Origin: Sulfitobacter aestuariivivens
GTDB taxonomy: Bacteria > Pseudomonadota > Alphaproteobacteria > Rhodobacterales > Rhodobacteraceae
Direction: 5' to 3'
DNA length: 56,475 bases
NCBI RefSeq assembly: GCF_014763045.1
Contig: NZ_JACTAG010000006.1
Span: forward strand, 1 to 56,475
Positions 26,581 to 35,626 of the stretch are shown here, piece after piece. The notes under the pieces are model-generated. The model was not told the origin of the DNA. It saw only the letters and a program-made list of their open reading frames with translations, and did not search any database. Position 1 is the stretch's first letter. Every line of letters starts with the position of its first letter. The position numbers and the translations under genes were made by a program.

Positions 26581-29007
26581 ATGAAAGACACTGCTCGCGT
26601 TGTTGTGATCGGCGGAGGGGCCGTTGGCACTTCGATCCTGTACCATCTGGCCTTGGCCGGGGTGACCGATACGCTGCTGCTGGAACGAGATGAGCTTACC
26701 TCTGGTTCAACCTGGCATGCAGCAGGCAACATCCCGACATATGCAACTTCCTGGCTGGGGATGCGCGCTGGCAATTATGGCTGGTCGCTCTACAAGGATC
26801 TGGCCGAAAAGGTAGATAGCGCCATTACCTACCGCCATACGCAAGCGTTCTGGCCCGCTCATTCAGAGGCGCGGATGGATTTGTTTCGTCACCTGTGCGG
26901 CGTGTCAGCCAGTGCGGGGTTCGATCTGGCGATGCTGACCCCATCCGAGATGAATGACATGCACCCGTTCTGGCATCCGGATGACACTGTGCTGGGCGGC
27001 ATTCTTGATCCTTACGAGGGCGATATAGACCCCAGCCAACTGACCTTGGCTCTTGCAAAGGGCGCACGCGATCTGGGCGCGCAAATCGAGCGCTTTGCCC
27101 CGGTGTCAGGGATCGAACGCCTTACCTCGGGCGAGTGGAACGTGACCTGCGCCAAGGGGAGCGTCCGGGCCGAGATCGTGATCAACGCAGGTGGTTTTTA
27201 TGGGGGCAAAATTGCCGAGATGGCCGGTCTCTATGCCCCCGTCATAACGCTAGAGCACCAGTATCTCGTGACCGAGCCGCTCCAGGCGCTTGAAAAGCAT
27301 CCCGACCTTTTCCCGTTGGTGCGCGACCCCGACATCCGGTTTTACCTGCGCCGCGAACGCAACGCGTTTCTTGTCGGCTCATACGCGCATGACGGGCGTC
27401 CCGCCTGGCAAAAAGATGGGCCGCCCGATGACTTTGCGCATCAGCTTTTCCCCGACAGTGTGGAGGATATTCTCGACGTGTTGGAAGCGACGATGGCCCA
27501 TGTCCCGCTGTTGGGCGAGGCAGGTGCGCAGCGATTTGTGAACGGCCCCATCGCATATGCGCCTGACGCGCTGCCATTGGTTGGTCCGGCGGCGGGCGCG
27601 CCGAATTTCTATCACGCCACCGGCGTACAGGTCGGCATCACCCATTCTGCGGCGATTGGCAAAGCGATGGCTGAATGGATCACCGAGGGCGAAACTGAAT
27701 GGGATCTCGCGGCCTGGGACCCGCGCCGTTTTGGCGATTGGGCCACGCAGGATTATGCCCATGCACGCGCGTCGCAACACTACGATCTGCAATACGCTAT
27801 TCCCTATCCACACCGGAACATGCAGCGCGGACGCCCGGTACAAACAACGCCACTTTACGAGCGCCTGAAAGCGGACGGCGCGGTCATGGGCCAGATCGGC
27901 GGGTGGGAACGCGCCTTCTGGTTCCAGACTGAGACTATCAAAGACGGCGGTGATGCAGATTTGTCGTTCCATCACGAACCCTGGCAGGACGCTGTGGCGC
28001 TGGAATGTAAGACGATCGCGAACAGCGTCGGCGTGATGGATCACGGCGGCTTCACGAAGTACGATCTGCAGGGCCCGCGCGCTGAGGCTTTTCTGTCCAA
28101 ACTCGTCTGCGGCGGCATCCCGAAAACGGGTCGGGTGCGCCTTAGCTACATGCTGACCCCAAAGGGGCATATCCGGTCCGAGGCCACAGTCGCACGACTG
28201 GCGGAGGATCGGTTCCTACTTTGCGGCCCAACATTGGCCGATCTGAGGGATTTCGACTGGCTGAAGGCCCATCTTCCAAAGGATGGCGTTAGCCTGCGCC
28301 GCGGCCACACTCATGATGCGGCTTTGATGGTCATGGGCCCGAAATCCCGTGACGTTTTGCAACCGCTGACCAATGCCGATCTGTCCGCAGAAGCGGCTCC
28401 CTGGCTCTCGGTCGCTGAAATCACGCTGGCCGGTGTGCCCCTTATCGCGATGCGGGTGTCCTATGTGGGTGAGTTGGGGTGGGAACTTCATCTACCCTCA
28501 GATCATCTTGTCGATGTCTATGAGGCGATCATGACCAATGTCGGGAAAGTCGAAGGTTGCCAGTTCGGGTCATTTGCACTGAACGCGATGCGGATCGAAA
28601 AGGGTTATCACGGCTGGGGTGCTGATTTCGGGACGGAGTACACGCTTTTTGATGCGGGTTTGGACCGTTTCGCCAATATGAAGAAAGGTAATTTTGTGGG
28701 GCGAGACTCGGTGCTGGCACAATCTCAGACCAGTGCCGCGTGGGAATGGGTGGGGCTTGAAATAACGGACACCGCACCTGAGCCGATGCCATCGGTCCCG
28801 ATCGTGAAAAATAACACTGTAATTGGCTACGTAACCTCGGCCAGCCATGGTTACCGAACGGGAAAGAACCTCGTGCTAGGCTATGTGGAAAGCGGCACTC
28901 TACGCGAGGCCGAGAGCTGTGCGGTGCGAGTGCTGGGCAAAGACCGCACCGCGATTCGTCACAACCCCCACGTCTATGATCCTGAAAACGTTCGCATGAA
29001 ATGCTGA
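26581..29007 (+). CDS. FAD-dependent dimethylglycine/sarcosine dehydrogenase-like protein with GcvT domain, second copy
   Basis: The 808-residue protein has the architecture of the copy at 5305: FAD-binding G11-x-G13-x-x-G16, TSGSTWHAAG with H46 at the covalent-flavin position, and a C-terminal GcvT folate domain (about 430-800, SYVGELGWELHLPSDHLVDVYE). The two copies are clearly diverged and serve different operons. This one starts four bases after mttB, so MttB and the dehydrogenase are probably one functional pair in which a methyl group or its oxidised one-carbon unit is passed to folate. I took the ATG at 26581, because upstream in-frame starts lie within mttB. Confidence 0.85.
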   Translation: MKDTARVVVIGGGAVGTSILYHLALAGVTDTLLLERDELTSGSTWHAAGNIPTYATSWLGMRAGNYGWSLYKDLAEKVDSAITYRHTQAFWPAHSEARMDLFRHLCGVSASAGFDLAMLTPSEMNDMHPFWHPDDTVLGGILDPYEGDIDPSQLTLALAKGARDLGAQIERFAPVSGIERLTSGEWNVTCAKGSVRAEIVINAGGFYGGKIAEMAGLYAPVITLEHQYLVTEPLQALEKHPDLFPLVRDPDIRFYLRRERNAFLVGSYAHDGRPAWQKDGPPDDFAHQLFPDSVEDILDVLEATMAHVPLLGEAGAQRFVNGPIAYAPDALPLVGPAAGAPNFYHATGVQVGITHSAAIGKAMAEWITEGETEWDLAAWDPRRFGDWATQDYAHARASQHYDLQYAIPYPHRNMQRGRPVQTTPLYERLKADGAVMGQIGGWERAFWFQTETIKDGGDADLSFHHEPWQDAVALECKTIANSVGVMDHGGFTKYDLQGPRAEAFLSKLVCGGIPKTGRVRLSYMLTPKGHIRSEATVARLAEDRFLLCGPTLADLRDFDWLKAHLPKDGVSLRRGHTHDAALMVMGPKSRDVLQPLTNADLSAEAAPWLSVAEITLAGVPLIAMRVSYVGELGWELHLPSDHLVDVYEAIMTNVGKVEGCQFGSFALNAMRIEKGYHGWGADFGTEYTLFDAGLDRFANMKKGNFVGRDSVLAQSQTSAAWEWVGLEITDTAPEPMPSVPIVKNNTVIGYVTSASHGYRTGKNLVLGYVESGTLREAESCAVRVLGKDRTAIRHNPHVYDPENVRMKC

Positions 29008-29171
29008 CCAGGTCGGAAACTGCCATTAACTCAGCGAAAAACGCCCCCAAGCCCGATGCCGTAACCACCACTGAGAGCCACCATAAGCGTGTTCAAGGAA
29101 CTGAGATCTACGGCGATTACAACGATCAAGTTGCTGAGGGGGATCCCATTATCTTTAAAGCGTTCGCGTAA
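29001..29171 (+). CDS. Possible small ORF or remnant, 56 codons
   Basis: An ATG overlapping the last codons of the dehydrogenase gene (ATGCTGA) opens a 56-codon frame ending at TAA 29169-29171. The sequence is polar and ends with a plausible folded stretch (GTEIYGDYNDQVAEGDPIIF). No ribosome site is evident and I recognise no family. It could be a small coupled gene or the tail of a deleted gene. The rest of the gap to 29246 shows nothing clear. Confidence 0.25.
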   Translation: MLTRSETAINSAKNAPKPDAVTTTESHHKRVQGTEIYGDYNDQVAEGDPIIFKAFA

Positions 29172-29245
29172 CCGAGAGGTAGGGTTTTGCGGGTCGCGTG
29201 GCTTGTCCCAATTAACCGGTCCTCCAAAGTCTTCTCATGTCTCTT

Positions 29246-30166
29246 TCATAGCGTGTCGCATCCGCGCACGGTGCGACGCACATCCACAAGGGCCCCCGAT
29301 TGGCGTACGACTTGTCTGGCCAATGCGCATCCTTGCAAAATGCCTTGCTCCAAATCGTTTTGCCCCAGGATCTCTGCCAACACACCTGCGTTGAAACTAT
29401 CCCCCGCGGCCGTTGTATCTATCGCATCATCGGCCGCTTCTACTGCGACCTCACCATAGGTTCCGTGATCAAAATACGTCACCGACTGATCGCTGTTCTT
29501 AACGATGATGCGATCTGCGCCTGCCTGCTTGTAACGATCAAGAGTCGCACGCGGGCTCGCATCCCCAAACCATTCGGCTTCGTCTTCAAAAGAGGGCATG
29601 ATGATGTCTGCAAAGCCCGCCGCGTGCATGATTGTGTCGATCATGTCCTGCGAATTGGTCCACAACCGGGGCCGCAGGTTTGTGTCGAAGGCAATGACCC
29701 TGCCCTTTTGGCGCATGCGGCGCAGGCTAGAAAAAAGGGACTTGCGCGATTGCTCATCCAGAATAGCCAGCGTGATACCCGAAAAATAGATCAGATCCGC
29801 ACTATCCATTGCGCGCTTCAACGCCGCAGGATCTTGTGCCAGTTGCCGCGCGGCAGATTGACCCCGCCAGTAGGTAAAGCTGCGCTCGCCGTTGTGGATA
29901 TGGATTTGGTAAAGGCCAATTGTCCTGTCCCGAATGACCCGGACATGTTTGTCGCAAATTCCGCTTTTTCGCATAAAGTGCCGCATGCGTTCTGAGTTGT
30001 CATCGTCACCCACGGCGGTCATGTAACTGACCTGAATTCCCGGGGCTATTTTGGCGAGATACCACGCCGTGTTAAATGTGTCGCCCGCAAATCCCAGCCT
30101 GAATTCTCCCGGCGTCTTGGTCGGAGACAGCTCTGCCATGCATTCGCCGATAGAAAGAACTCTCAT
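29246..30166 (-). CDS. kdgK: 2-keto-3-deoxygluconate kinase (PfkB family)
   Basis: This 306-residue ribokinase-type sugar kinase starts MRVLSIGECMAELSP with the substrate-binding GFAGDTFNTAWYL, continues with VIAFDTNLRPRLW and ends in the PfkB signature DTTAAGDSFNAGVLAE, whose Asp is the catalytic base. This pattern is typical of KdgK, which makes KDPG for the Entner-Doudoroff lower route. The start overlaps the end of a broken mini-frame. It is downstream of an SDR and TRAP genes on the same strand, suggesting uptake and conversion of a sugar acid to KDG. Confidence 0.85.
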   Translation of the reverse strand: MRVLSIGECMAELSPTKTPGEFRLGFAGDTFNTAWYLAKIAPGIQVSYMTAVGDDDNSERMRHFMRKSGICDKHVRVIRDRTIGLYQIHIHNGERSFTYWRGQSAARQLAQDPAALKRAMDSADLIYFSGITLAILDEQSRKSLFSSLRRMRQKGRVIAFDTNLRPRLWTNSQDMIDTIMHAAGFADIIMPSFEDEAEWFGDASPRATLDRYKQAGADRIIVKNSDQSVTYFDHGTYGEVAVEAADDAIDTTAAGDSFNAGVLAEILGQNDLEQGILQGCALARQVVRQSGALVDVRRTVRGCDTL

Positions 30167-30317
30167 GACAGCAATACGAAATTGTCACGGCGCGGCGTGC
30201 CGCAATCAACGCGTTTACCAGCATCAAGACTGATGCAGCCGACTGTCATGTTGGATGCCAGGACAATACCTGCCGAGTGACATGCGTCGCTGCTGGCACG
30301 ATTGGATAATCAGACAC
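30163..30317 (-). pseudogene. Small coupled frame(s) between SDR and kdgK, probably a frameshifted gene remnant
   Basis: A strong ribosome site AAGGAGG (complement of 30323-30329) is followed after five bases by GTG (30317) opening a 23-codon frame (SDYPIVPAATHVTRQVLSWHP). Its TGA overlaps an ATG at 30249 opening a 28-codon frame (ISLDAGKRVDCGTPRRDNF). That frame's TGA in turn overlaps the kdgK ATG. The simplest reading is one small gene with a frameshift at about 30248, or the fused ends of a deleted longer gene. The ribosome site and ATGA coupling to kdgK look genuine. I do not recognise the family. Confidence 0.4.
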
Positions 30318-30335
30318 ATTCGCCTCCTTTTGCTC

Positions 30336-31079
30336 TCAAGAGAATAACATGCCGCCGTTAATGTCGATGTTTGTGCCGGTCAGAAATGCGCTGTCATCGC
30401 TGGCCAAAAACAGCACAAGATTGGCCGCGTCATCCACGTGCCCCTGACGTTTGAGCGGGGCGTTCGCCTCAAACCCACGCCGACCTGCGTCCGGAGTATG
30501 CACATTATGAAAATCCGTGTCGATCATGCCCGGGCACAATGCATTGACGCGAATGTGCGGGCCGACTTCTTTGGCCAATCCCCGCGTCATGGTCATCACA
30601 GCGCCTTTGGATGTTGCATAGGCCACCGCGCCTGGTCCTCCACCATCACGGCCTGCCTGACTGGCGAGGTTAACGATTGCACCAGAGGTCATGTGCTCAA
30701 GGCAGGCTTTTGTCATCAAAAACGTGCTTGTCAGGTTCAGTGTCATCACGGCGTTCCAATGCTCAAGCTTCATCTCGGCGATGGTTTTGCGAGCAATGAG
30801 GCCGCCTGCGTTGTTGACAAGAATATCCACACCGCCAAACTCTGAGACCGCTGCAGCGACAAGGGTCTCCACATCCGCCTGGTTGTTTAGATCGCCCTGC
30901 ACTGCGATCGCCTTGCCACCCATTGCATCGATTTCAGCAACGGCTTGGTCTGCACCGGTCGAACTTGAGAAATAGTTTATTGCGACTTTCGCACCTTCAG
31001 AGGCCAGTTTGATCGCCACGGCCCGACCGATATCGCGCCCCCCACCGGTGACGATGGCCGTTTTACCTGCAAGTTTCAT
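30336..31079 (-). CDS. Short-chain dehydrogenase/reductase (SDR)
   Basis: This 247-residue classical SDR has TGGGRDIG (11-18) for the dinucleotide, NNAGG (89-93), catalytic S140, Y154 and K158 (YATSK), and the C-terminal [12 protein letters not shown] block. ATG 31079 follows GGAAGG and is preferred to upstream in-frame starts inside dctM. It lies between a TRAP transporter and kdgK. Reduction or oxidation of a uronate or aldonate intermediate on the way to KDG is the best contextual guess (for example DEH reductase-like), but the substrate is not visible from sequence. Confidence 0.85.
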   Translation of the reverse strand: MKLAGKTAIVTGGGRDIGRAVAIKLASEGAKVAINYFSSSTGADQAVAEIDAMGGKAIAVQGDLNNQADVETLVAAAVSEFGGVDILVNNAGGLIARKTIAEMKLEHWNAVMTLNLTSTFLMTKACLEHMTSGAIVNLASQAGRDGGGPGAVAYATSKGAVMTMTRGLAKEVGPHIRVNALCPGMIDTDFHNVHTPDAGRRGFEANAPLKRQGHVDDAANLVLFLASDDSAFLTGTNIDINGGMLFS

Positions 31080-31156
31080 GTCGAACCTTCCTAAATGCGA
31101 GACTTCGATGTCGCGTTTGGTGTGTTGTATGCGGACGGTGTGTAAACACGCCGCAT

Positions 31157-32467
31157 CTAAGGAAATGCTCCCGGCATCAGTTGTTTGGGGAGCCAGAGAA
31201 TGAGTTCGGGGTAGGCCGCCAGCAAAACCAGGATGACCAGCATCGGAGCAAGGATGATGATGACCTCGCGCAGGACTTGCACCACGTTGAGCCCGCCTAT
31301 CGCCGCCGAGATCAAAAGGCATAATCCATAGGGCGGTGTTACCAGGCCAAATGCCAACGAGACGATCCCGATGATCGCGAATGCTATCGGGTCAACACCA
31401 CCCGCAGCAGCAACAGGCATCAAGACCGTGCCCAGAATGATGATCGTTGGGATGGCGTCGATGAAGAGGCCAAAAATCAGGAACAAAGCCGCGATCAAAA
31501 GGGCTGTTCCGAAGGGGCCGAATTCCCAAGCGGTCAACATGCTTACGATGAGGCGCGGCGCGTTGTAAAAGGACAAGAGCCACCCAAATGCGGAGGCCGT
31601 GCCGATGGCGAATAAAGAAATCGCAGCAAACCGGGCGGTATCGTAAAGGATACCGCCGAGGTCTTTGGGCGTAACCGTTCTGTACACGAACATGCCAAGA
31701 ACAAGTGCATATGCGGCGGCGATGATTGCGCTTTCGGTCGGTGTAACGAGGCCGCCTACGATCCCGCCGATCACAAAAACAGGCGTCAAAAGGGCAAGGG
31801 CTGCGCCTTTCCAGGCGGCCCAGAAATCCGTCCAGTTGGGCGTGGCGGTCACTGGATAGTTGCGGGCTTTTGCAAAGCCATACACGGTGGCCATTAGGGC
31901 AAGGCCAATCATCAGACCTGGCAGCGCTCCGCCGAGGAATAGCGCACCAACGGATACCTGCATCACGCCCCCCCAAACGATCATCAGGATCGAAGGCGGA
32001 ATGATTACACCCATAACCGAAGAACACGCCGTGATCGCGACAGCAAACCGCGTGTCGTAGCCTTCTTTTTCCATCGCGGGGATCAGGATCTTGCCGATGC
32101 CAGCAGCATCCGCCGTGGACGATCCGGAAATACCGGCAAACAACATGGATACCGCCACGTTCACATGACCAAGGCCACCGGGCATCCATCCGGTCAACAC
32201 CCGCGCGAGTTCAATCAAGCGGTCCGTGACCTTGCCGGAATTCATCAGATTGGCTGCCAATAGAAAAAACGGCACAGCCAATAGGATGAATGAGTTATAG
32301 GATTGGAACATCCTGTCGAGCACGATGAACGGCGTCAGGCGCACTTCGAGCAGCACAACAGGAATGGTAGCAAGACCCAAGGCAAAGGCGACGGGAATGC
32401 GAATGAAGATCAGCACCAAAAACCCGACGATAAGCAATGTTGCGGCGGTGGCCGTTTCAAGGATCAT
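31157..32467 (-). CDS. dctM: TRAP transporter large permease, DctM (second system)
   Basis: This 436-residue polytopic protein has DctM signatures [39 protein letters not shown] and [24 protein letters not shown] 32467 overlaps the dctQ stop (ATGA) and is the functional start; the 24 upstream in-frame codons lie within dctQ. With the SDR and kdgK downstream on the same strand, it probably imports a sugar acid. Confidence 0.9.
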   Translation of the reverse strand: MILETATAATLLIVGFLVLIFIRIPVAFALGLATIPVVLLEVRLTPFIVLDRMFQSYNSFILLAVPFFLLAANLMNSGKVTDRLIELARVLTGWMPGGLGHVNVAVSMLFAGISGSSTADAAGIGKILIPAMEKEGYDTRFAVAITACSSVMGVIIPPSILMIVWGGVMQVSVGALFLGGALPGLMIGLALMATVYGFAKARNYPVTATPNWTDFWAAWKGAALALLTPVFVIGGIVGGLVTPTESAIIAAAYALVLGMFVYRTVTPKDLGGILYDTARFAAISLFAIGTASAFGWLLSFYNAPRLIVSMLTAWEFGPFGTALLIAALFLIFGLFIDAIPTIIILGTVLMPVAAAGGVDPIAFAIIGIVSLAFGLVTPPYGLCLLISAAIGGLNVVQVLREVIIILAPMLVILVLLAAYPELILWLPKQLMPGAFP

Positions 32468-32958
32468 GCGTTCGCGTTCTTGTGGCCAAGAAATACCGAA
32501 ATTTCCTGAGATAAACGGTAGCCTGACAACAACAGCCAAAGGCCACCTGCGATCGGGACAGAGATATGGGTGATCATCAGGTTGGCACGCATCATCACCG
32601 ACCTCTGCTTGCCACCAAATTCGGCGTATTCAATTCCATAAAACAGGAACAATGCACCAAAAATCATGATGGCCAAATGAACCACGCCGTTCTGCATAAG
32701 GACCGAAAGCGGAGATTTGAAATCACGCGTGATGCGGACATCAAAATGCGTGCCGTCCCAGACAGCAACGATCGATCCGATCATGACGATCCAGATGAAC
32801 AGAAACGTGGCCAACTCTTCGGTCCACAGGAATGAGGGAATGATGCCAGTGTAACGCGACAAGACCTGCATCGCGACGGGGATGAACAAAGCGCCCATCA
32901 GGACGCCCAGCAAAATGCGCAGCCCAAAGCAGAATTGATCAAGGAGTTTTCCAAGCAT
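32464..32958 (-). CDS. dctQ: TRAP transporter small permease, DctQ (second system)
   Basis: This protein of about 164 residues has four hydrophobic segments and the DctQ landmark WTEELATFLFIWIVMIGS followed by WDGTHFDVRI. I prefer ATG 32958, preceded by TTAGGGCG, to the GTG at 32991. The GTG would start within a weakly supported leader that brings translation close to a stem-loop upstream. The gene overlaps dctM by four bases. Confidence 0.85.
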   Translation of the reverse strand: MLGKLLDQFCFGLRILLGVLMGALFIPVAMQVLSRYTGIIPSFLWTEELATFLFIWIVMIGSIVAVWDGTHFDVRITRDFKSPLSVLMQNGVVHLAIMIFGALFLFYGIEYAEFGGKQRSVMMRANLMITHISVPIAGGLWLLLSGYRLSQEISVFLGHKNANA

Positions 32959-32997
32959 GGGGCGCCCTAAGTTGCCAAAAATGTGCGTCACGATTGA

Positions 32998-33036
32998 AGC
33001 AGGTGAGCAAAGCGCTTTGCGCCCCGCCCACCTGCT
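32998..33036. promoter_or_regulatory. Intercistronic stem-loop between dctP and dctQ
   Basis: An outer stem AGCAGGTG (32998-33005) pairs with CACCTGCT (33029-33036) and encloses the perfect 12-bp palindrome CAAAGCGCTTTG (33008-33019). There is no T-run, so it is more likely an mRNA-stabilising or attenuating hairpin than a terminator. Such hairpins allow the binding protein to be made in excess over the permease. Confidence 0.5.
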
Positions 33037-33042
33037 GAAAGC

Positions 33043-34026
33043 TTACATGCCGCGCACGTTTTCCAAAAGCTCGGTCGCCCCAAGCTCTTCGGCGTAGGCA
33101 TCCTGAACTGGCTGAACCAGCTCAAGCATCTTCTCACGACCATCAAACTCATGGATCACGATCTGGCCTGCGTCTGCCATTTCCTGAAGGATTTCACCGT
33201 CAGCACCGCTTTCAAGGGCACGACCAAAGGCGCCAGCCTCAGCACCCGCAGTCATGATTGCGGCCTGCAAATCGGCATCCAGTTCATCAAAGATCGCAGC
33301 CGACATCACGATCGGGCGGACCGTGATAGTGTGCTGCGTCAGGGAAATGTGAGGCGCGACTTCATAGAACTTGAGGTTCTGAATAGAGGCGGCTTCGTTC
33401 TCGAACCCAGCAATCACACCCGTCTGGATCGCATTATAGACCTCGTTGTATGCAATTGCGGCAGGTGCCGCACCAACTGCATCAAATGTCTGGGCCTGAA
33501 TGGGTGCCCCCATGACACGCATGCGGTGGTCTGCCAGTTCTTCCATGTTTGTAATCGGCTCAGCGGAGGCAAGGTTGCGTACACCGCCGCCGTGGTAGCC
33601 AACAATCACAATCCCTGCCGCTTCGCGCAGATCCGCCTCGAGCGGTGCAAACGCGTCAGAGCTTAGCACCGCATTCCAGTGATCCAGATCACGGAACAGA
33701 AACGGCATATCCATCAACGGGATGCTCTCGGAAAACACAGCCATGTTGGATGGCGCGAGGATCGTATAGTCAACGGCGACACCTTGGTTCAGATAGGTGA
33801 CGTAATCGGATTCGACACCGAGTTCCCCGTTCAAACGAAGGTCAAAGGAGACTTCGCCGTCGTAGTTTTCAGCCACCAGGCGTTCAAACTCTCGCAGAGT
33901 CTTTGTGAAGGAGTGCTCCTCATCGAACATGCTTGCACCACGCAGTGTGACATCTGCACTCGCAAAGGAAACACTTCCCAGCAAGACGGCCGTAGCGGCC
34001 ATAGTCTTAATCGAAAAATTGAACAT
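33043..34026 (-). CDS. dctP: TRAP transporter periplasmic solute receptor, DctP (second system)
   Basis: This 327-residue receptor has a signal peptide of about 23 residues (MFNFSIKTMAATAVLLGSVS, cleavage near FASA-DVTL). It contains the DctP pattern MEELADHRMRVMGAPIQAQTFDAVGA followed by NEVYNAIQTGVIAGFENE, typical of sugar-acid receptors. ATG 34026 is preceded by GGGAGGA; the longer in-frame start has none. It is transcribed away from the GntR regulator at 34356, which presumably controls it. Confidence 0.9.
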   Translation of the reverse strand: MFNFSIKTMAATAVLLGSVSFASADVTLRGASMFDEEHSFTKTLREFERLVAENYDGEVSFDLRLNGELGVESDYVTYLNQGVAVDYTILAPSNMAVFSESIPLMDMPFLFRDLDHWNAVLSSDAFAPLEADLREAAGIVIVGYHGGGVRNLASAEPITNMEELADHRMRVMGAPIQAQTFDAVGAAPAAIAYNEVYNAIQTGVIAGFENEAASIQNLKFYEVAPHISLTQHTITVRPIVMSAAIFDELDADLQAAIMTAGAEAGAFGRALESGADGEILQEMADAGQIVIHEFDGREKMLELVQPVQDAYAEELGATELLENVRGM

Positions 34027-34355
34027 TATATCCTCCCAGATCAGGTTCAAATTTTGTGACAGCCTTGTTTGGCCGACCTTTTGCCCAAGCCCCTTCAAAT
34101 GCTTGCCTGCCTAAGCCTGGCACCACCACCGGTGGGCGGGCGTGTCAGCGCGGCCAGCTTTCAGATCACTGCTTCGGGTCTGGCGCTAACTCAACACATA
34201 AACTTGGATACTAGTCAACAATTAATATTTTTCGATATAGTATTATGTAGATAGTCCACGCTTCTTTTCCGAATCTGTCGTCTAGTAGCCAAAATTTGAC
34301 TGTCATTATTGATCGATTTCTGGCAAAGTCCTCTCAACTTAGAACTGGAAGCTCG
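34027..34355. promoter_or_regulatory. Divergent promoter region dctP / gntR with candidate operator
   Basis: This AT-richer 329-bp region separates the receptor gene from the regulator. It holds the imperfect palindrome TTGGATACTAGTCAA (34204-34218, 10 of 14 non-central positions symmetric), which resembles FCD-type GntR operators. A run of AT-rich sequence (34219-34255) could contain promoter elements. I see no gene in it. Confidence 0.4.
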
Positions 34356-35039
34356 ATGATGGCCGTACAAGAAACACTCGAACGCACGACGGGCAGCGAC
34401 GTTGTTTTTGACAAGCTCTATGAACAGATCACGCAGCTCGAGTTGCTACCGGGGACTAAGATTTCCGAGACGGAAATTGCCAAGACTTTCGGATATTCGC
34501 GCCAACCCGTCCGCGAGGCATTTACAAGGTTGGCCAAGCTCAACCTTTTGTTGATACGTCCGCAGCGGGCGACTGTTGTCCGTCCCTTTTCACGCAAACT
34601 GATTGCCAACGCGCGGTTTGTGCGCGCGGCAATTGAGCTTGAGGTCGTGCGCGCCGCCGCACGGGATCGCGACCTGTCGCTGGATGGGCCGCTCAAGGCC
34701 AACCTAAGAAAACAATCCGATGCAATTGGGGCTGGCAAGACAGAGCAGTTTCATCAGCTCGATTACGAATTTCACAGGCTGTTGTGTGCGTCAGCAAAAC
34801 AATCATTCGCCTTCGCAATCATTGCTGAAAACAAGGCGCAGGTAGACCGCCTTTGCATGCTTGCCTTGACCAGCAAAGACGCGATGAATGTCTTATACAA
34901 GGATCACGAGCAGCTTCTTGAGGCCTTGATGCGTGGCGACGAACAAGCCGCAGATGCCGTCCTGCGGATCCATCTTGACCGCCTGACACCAACGATCGAC
35001 GCGATCTACACAACCCATCAAGCGTACTTCGACGAATAG
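34356..35039 (+). CDS. GntR-family regulator, FCD subgroup
   Basis: The protein has 227 residues from ATG 34356, with GGAAG upstream; a TTG at 34296 would add 20 residues. The N-terminal winged helix (LYEQITQLELLPGTKISETEIAKTFGYSRQPVREAFTRLAKLNLL) is followed by an all-helical FCD effector domain. Metal-binding residues typical of FCD proteins are visible (D in LDYEFH, H in FHRLL, H in KDHEQLLEAL and H in RIHLDRL). It is divergent from the TRAP/SDR/kdgK operon and is its likely regulator, responding to a sugar acid. Confidence 0.88.
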   Translation: MMAVQETLERTTGSDVVFDKLYEQITQLELLPGTKISETEIAKTFGYSRQPVREAFTRLAKLNLLLIRPQRATVVRPFSRKLIANARFVRAAIELEVVRAAARDRDLSLDGPLKANLRKQSDAIGAGKTEQFHQLDYEFHRLLCASAKQSFAFAIIAENKAQVDRLCMLALTSKDAMNVLYKDHEQLLEALMRGDEQAADAVLRIHLDRLTPTIDAIYTTHQAYFDE

Positions 35040-35048
35040 GACCCTGTG

Positions 35049-35429
35049 ATGCGCCTCTTGTTTTTGGCTCTTGTTGCTTTGACCGCTGTCTTGCACCTCT
35101 ACATTGCCTGGTTCGAAATCTTTGCGTGGACAAGTCGCGGCCCAGTCGTTTTTGATACCTTGCCTGCTGAATTGTTTGAGCCGACATGGCAGCTTGCGGC
35201 GAACCAAGGCGTCTACAACGCATTCTTGGCAATCGGTTTGATTTGGTCTTTGCTGATCAGGGACACTGTGTGGCAACGGCGCATTGCCTTTTGCTTTCTT
35301 GGATTTGTATTCATTGCCGGCGTCGCGGCCGCGATGACCGTGTCTTTGCGACCAGGGATTTTTCAGATGGTTCCATCGGGCTTGGCCTTGATCTTGCTGG
35401 CCGTGAACTCGAGAATGTCTGGGAAATAG
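35049..35429 (+). CDS. DUF1304 family small membrane protein
   Basis: This 126-residue protein has four predicted membrane helices (about 4-24, 48-70, 78-98 and 103-120). It carries the family features LHLYIAWFEIFAW, NQGVYNAFLAIGL and GIFQMVPSGLALILL. DUF1304 proteins are found widely with unknown function. ATG 35049 is preferred to the GTG one codon upstream. It begins nine bases after gntR and is probably co-transcribed with it. Confidence 0.75.
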   Translation: MRLLFLALVALTAVLHLYIAWFEIFAWTSRGPVVFDTLPAELFEPTWQLAANQGVYNAFLAIGLIWSLLIRDTVWQRRIAFCFLGFVFIAGVAAAMTVSLRPGIFQMVPSGLALILLAVNSRMSGK

Positions 35430-35626
35430 CCCAATGCACACGCCGCAGCGCGAACCCAACCAAATATCACAACCCATAGGAATGGCAGATTACCGTCGGG
35501 CAACGCACCAAATTTAGGTAACTGGGGTCAATTGAGGGTCTGCTTTCTCGTTAGTGATGTCAGACAGATGCGAACCATTGCCTGCCAGGGCAATGAAGCT
35601 GTTCTTTATGCCGTGCCGGGACCGCA

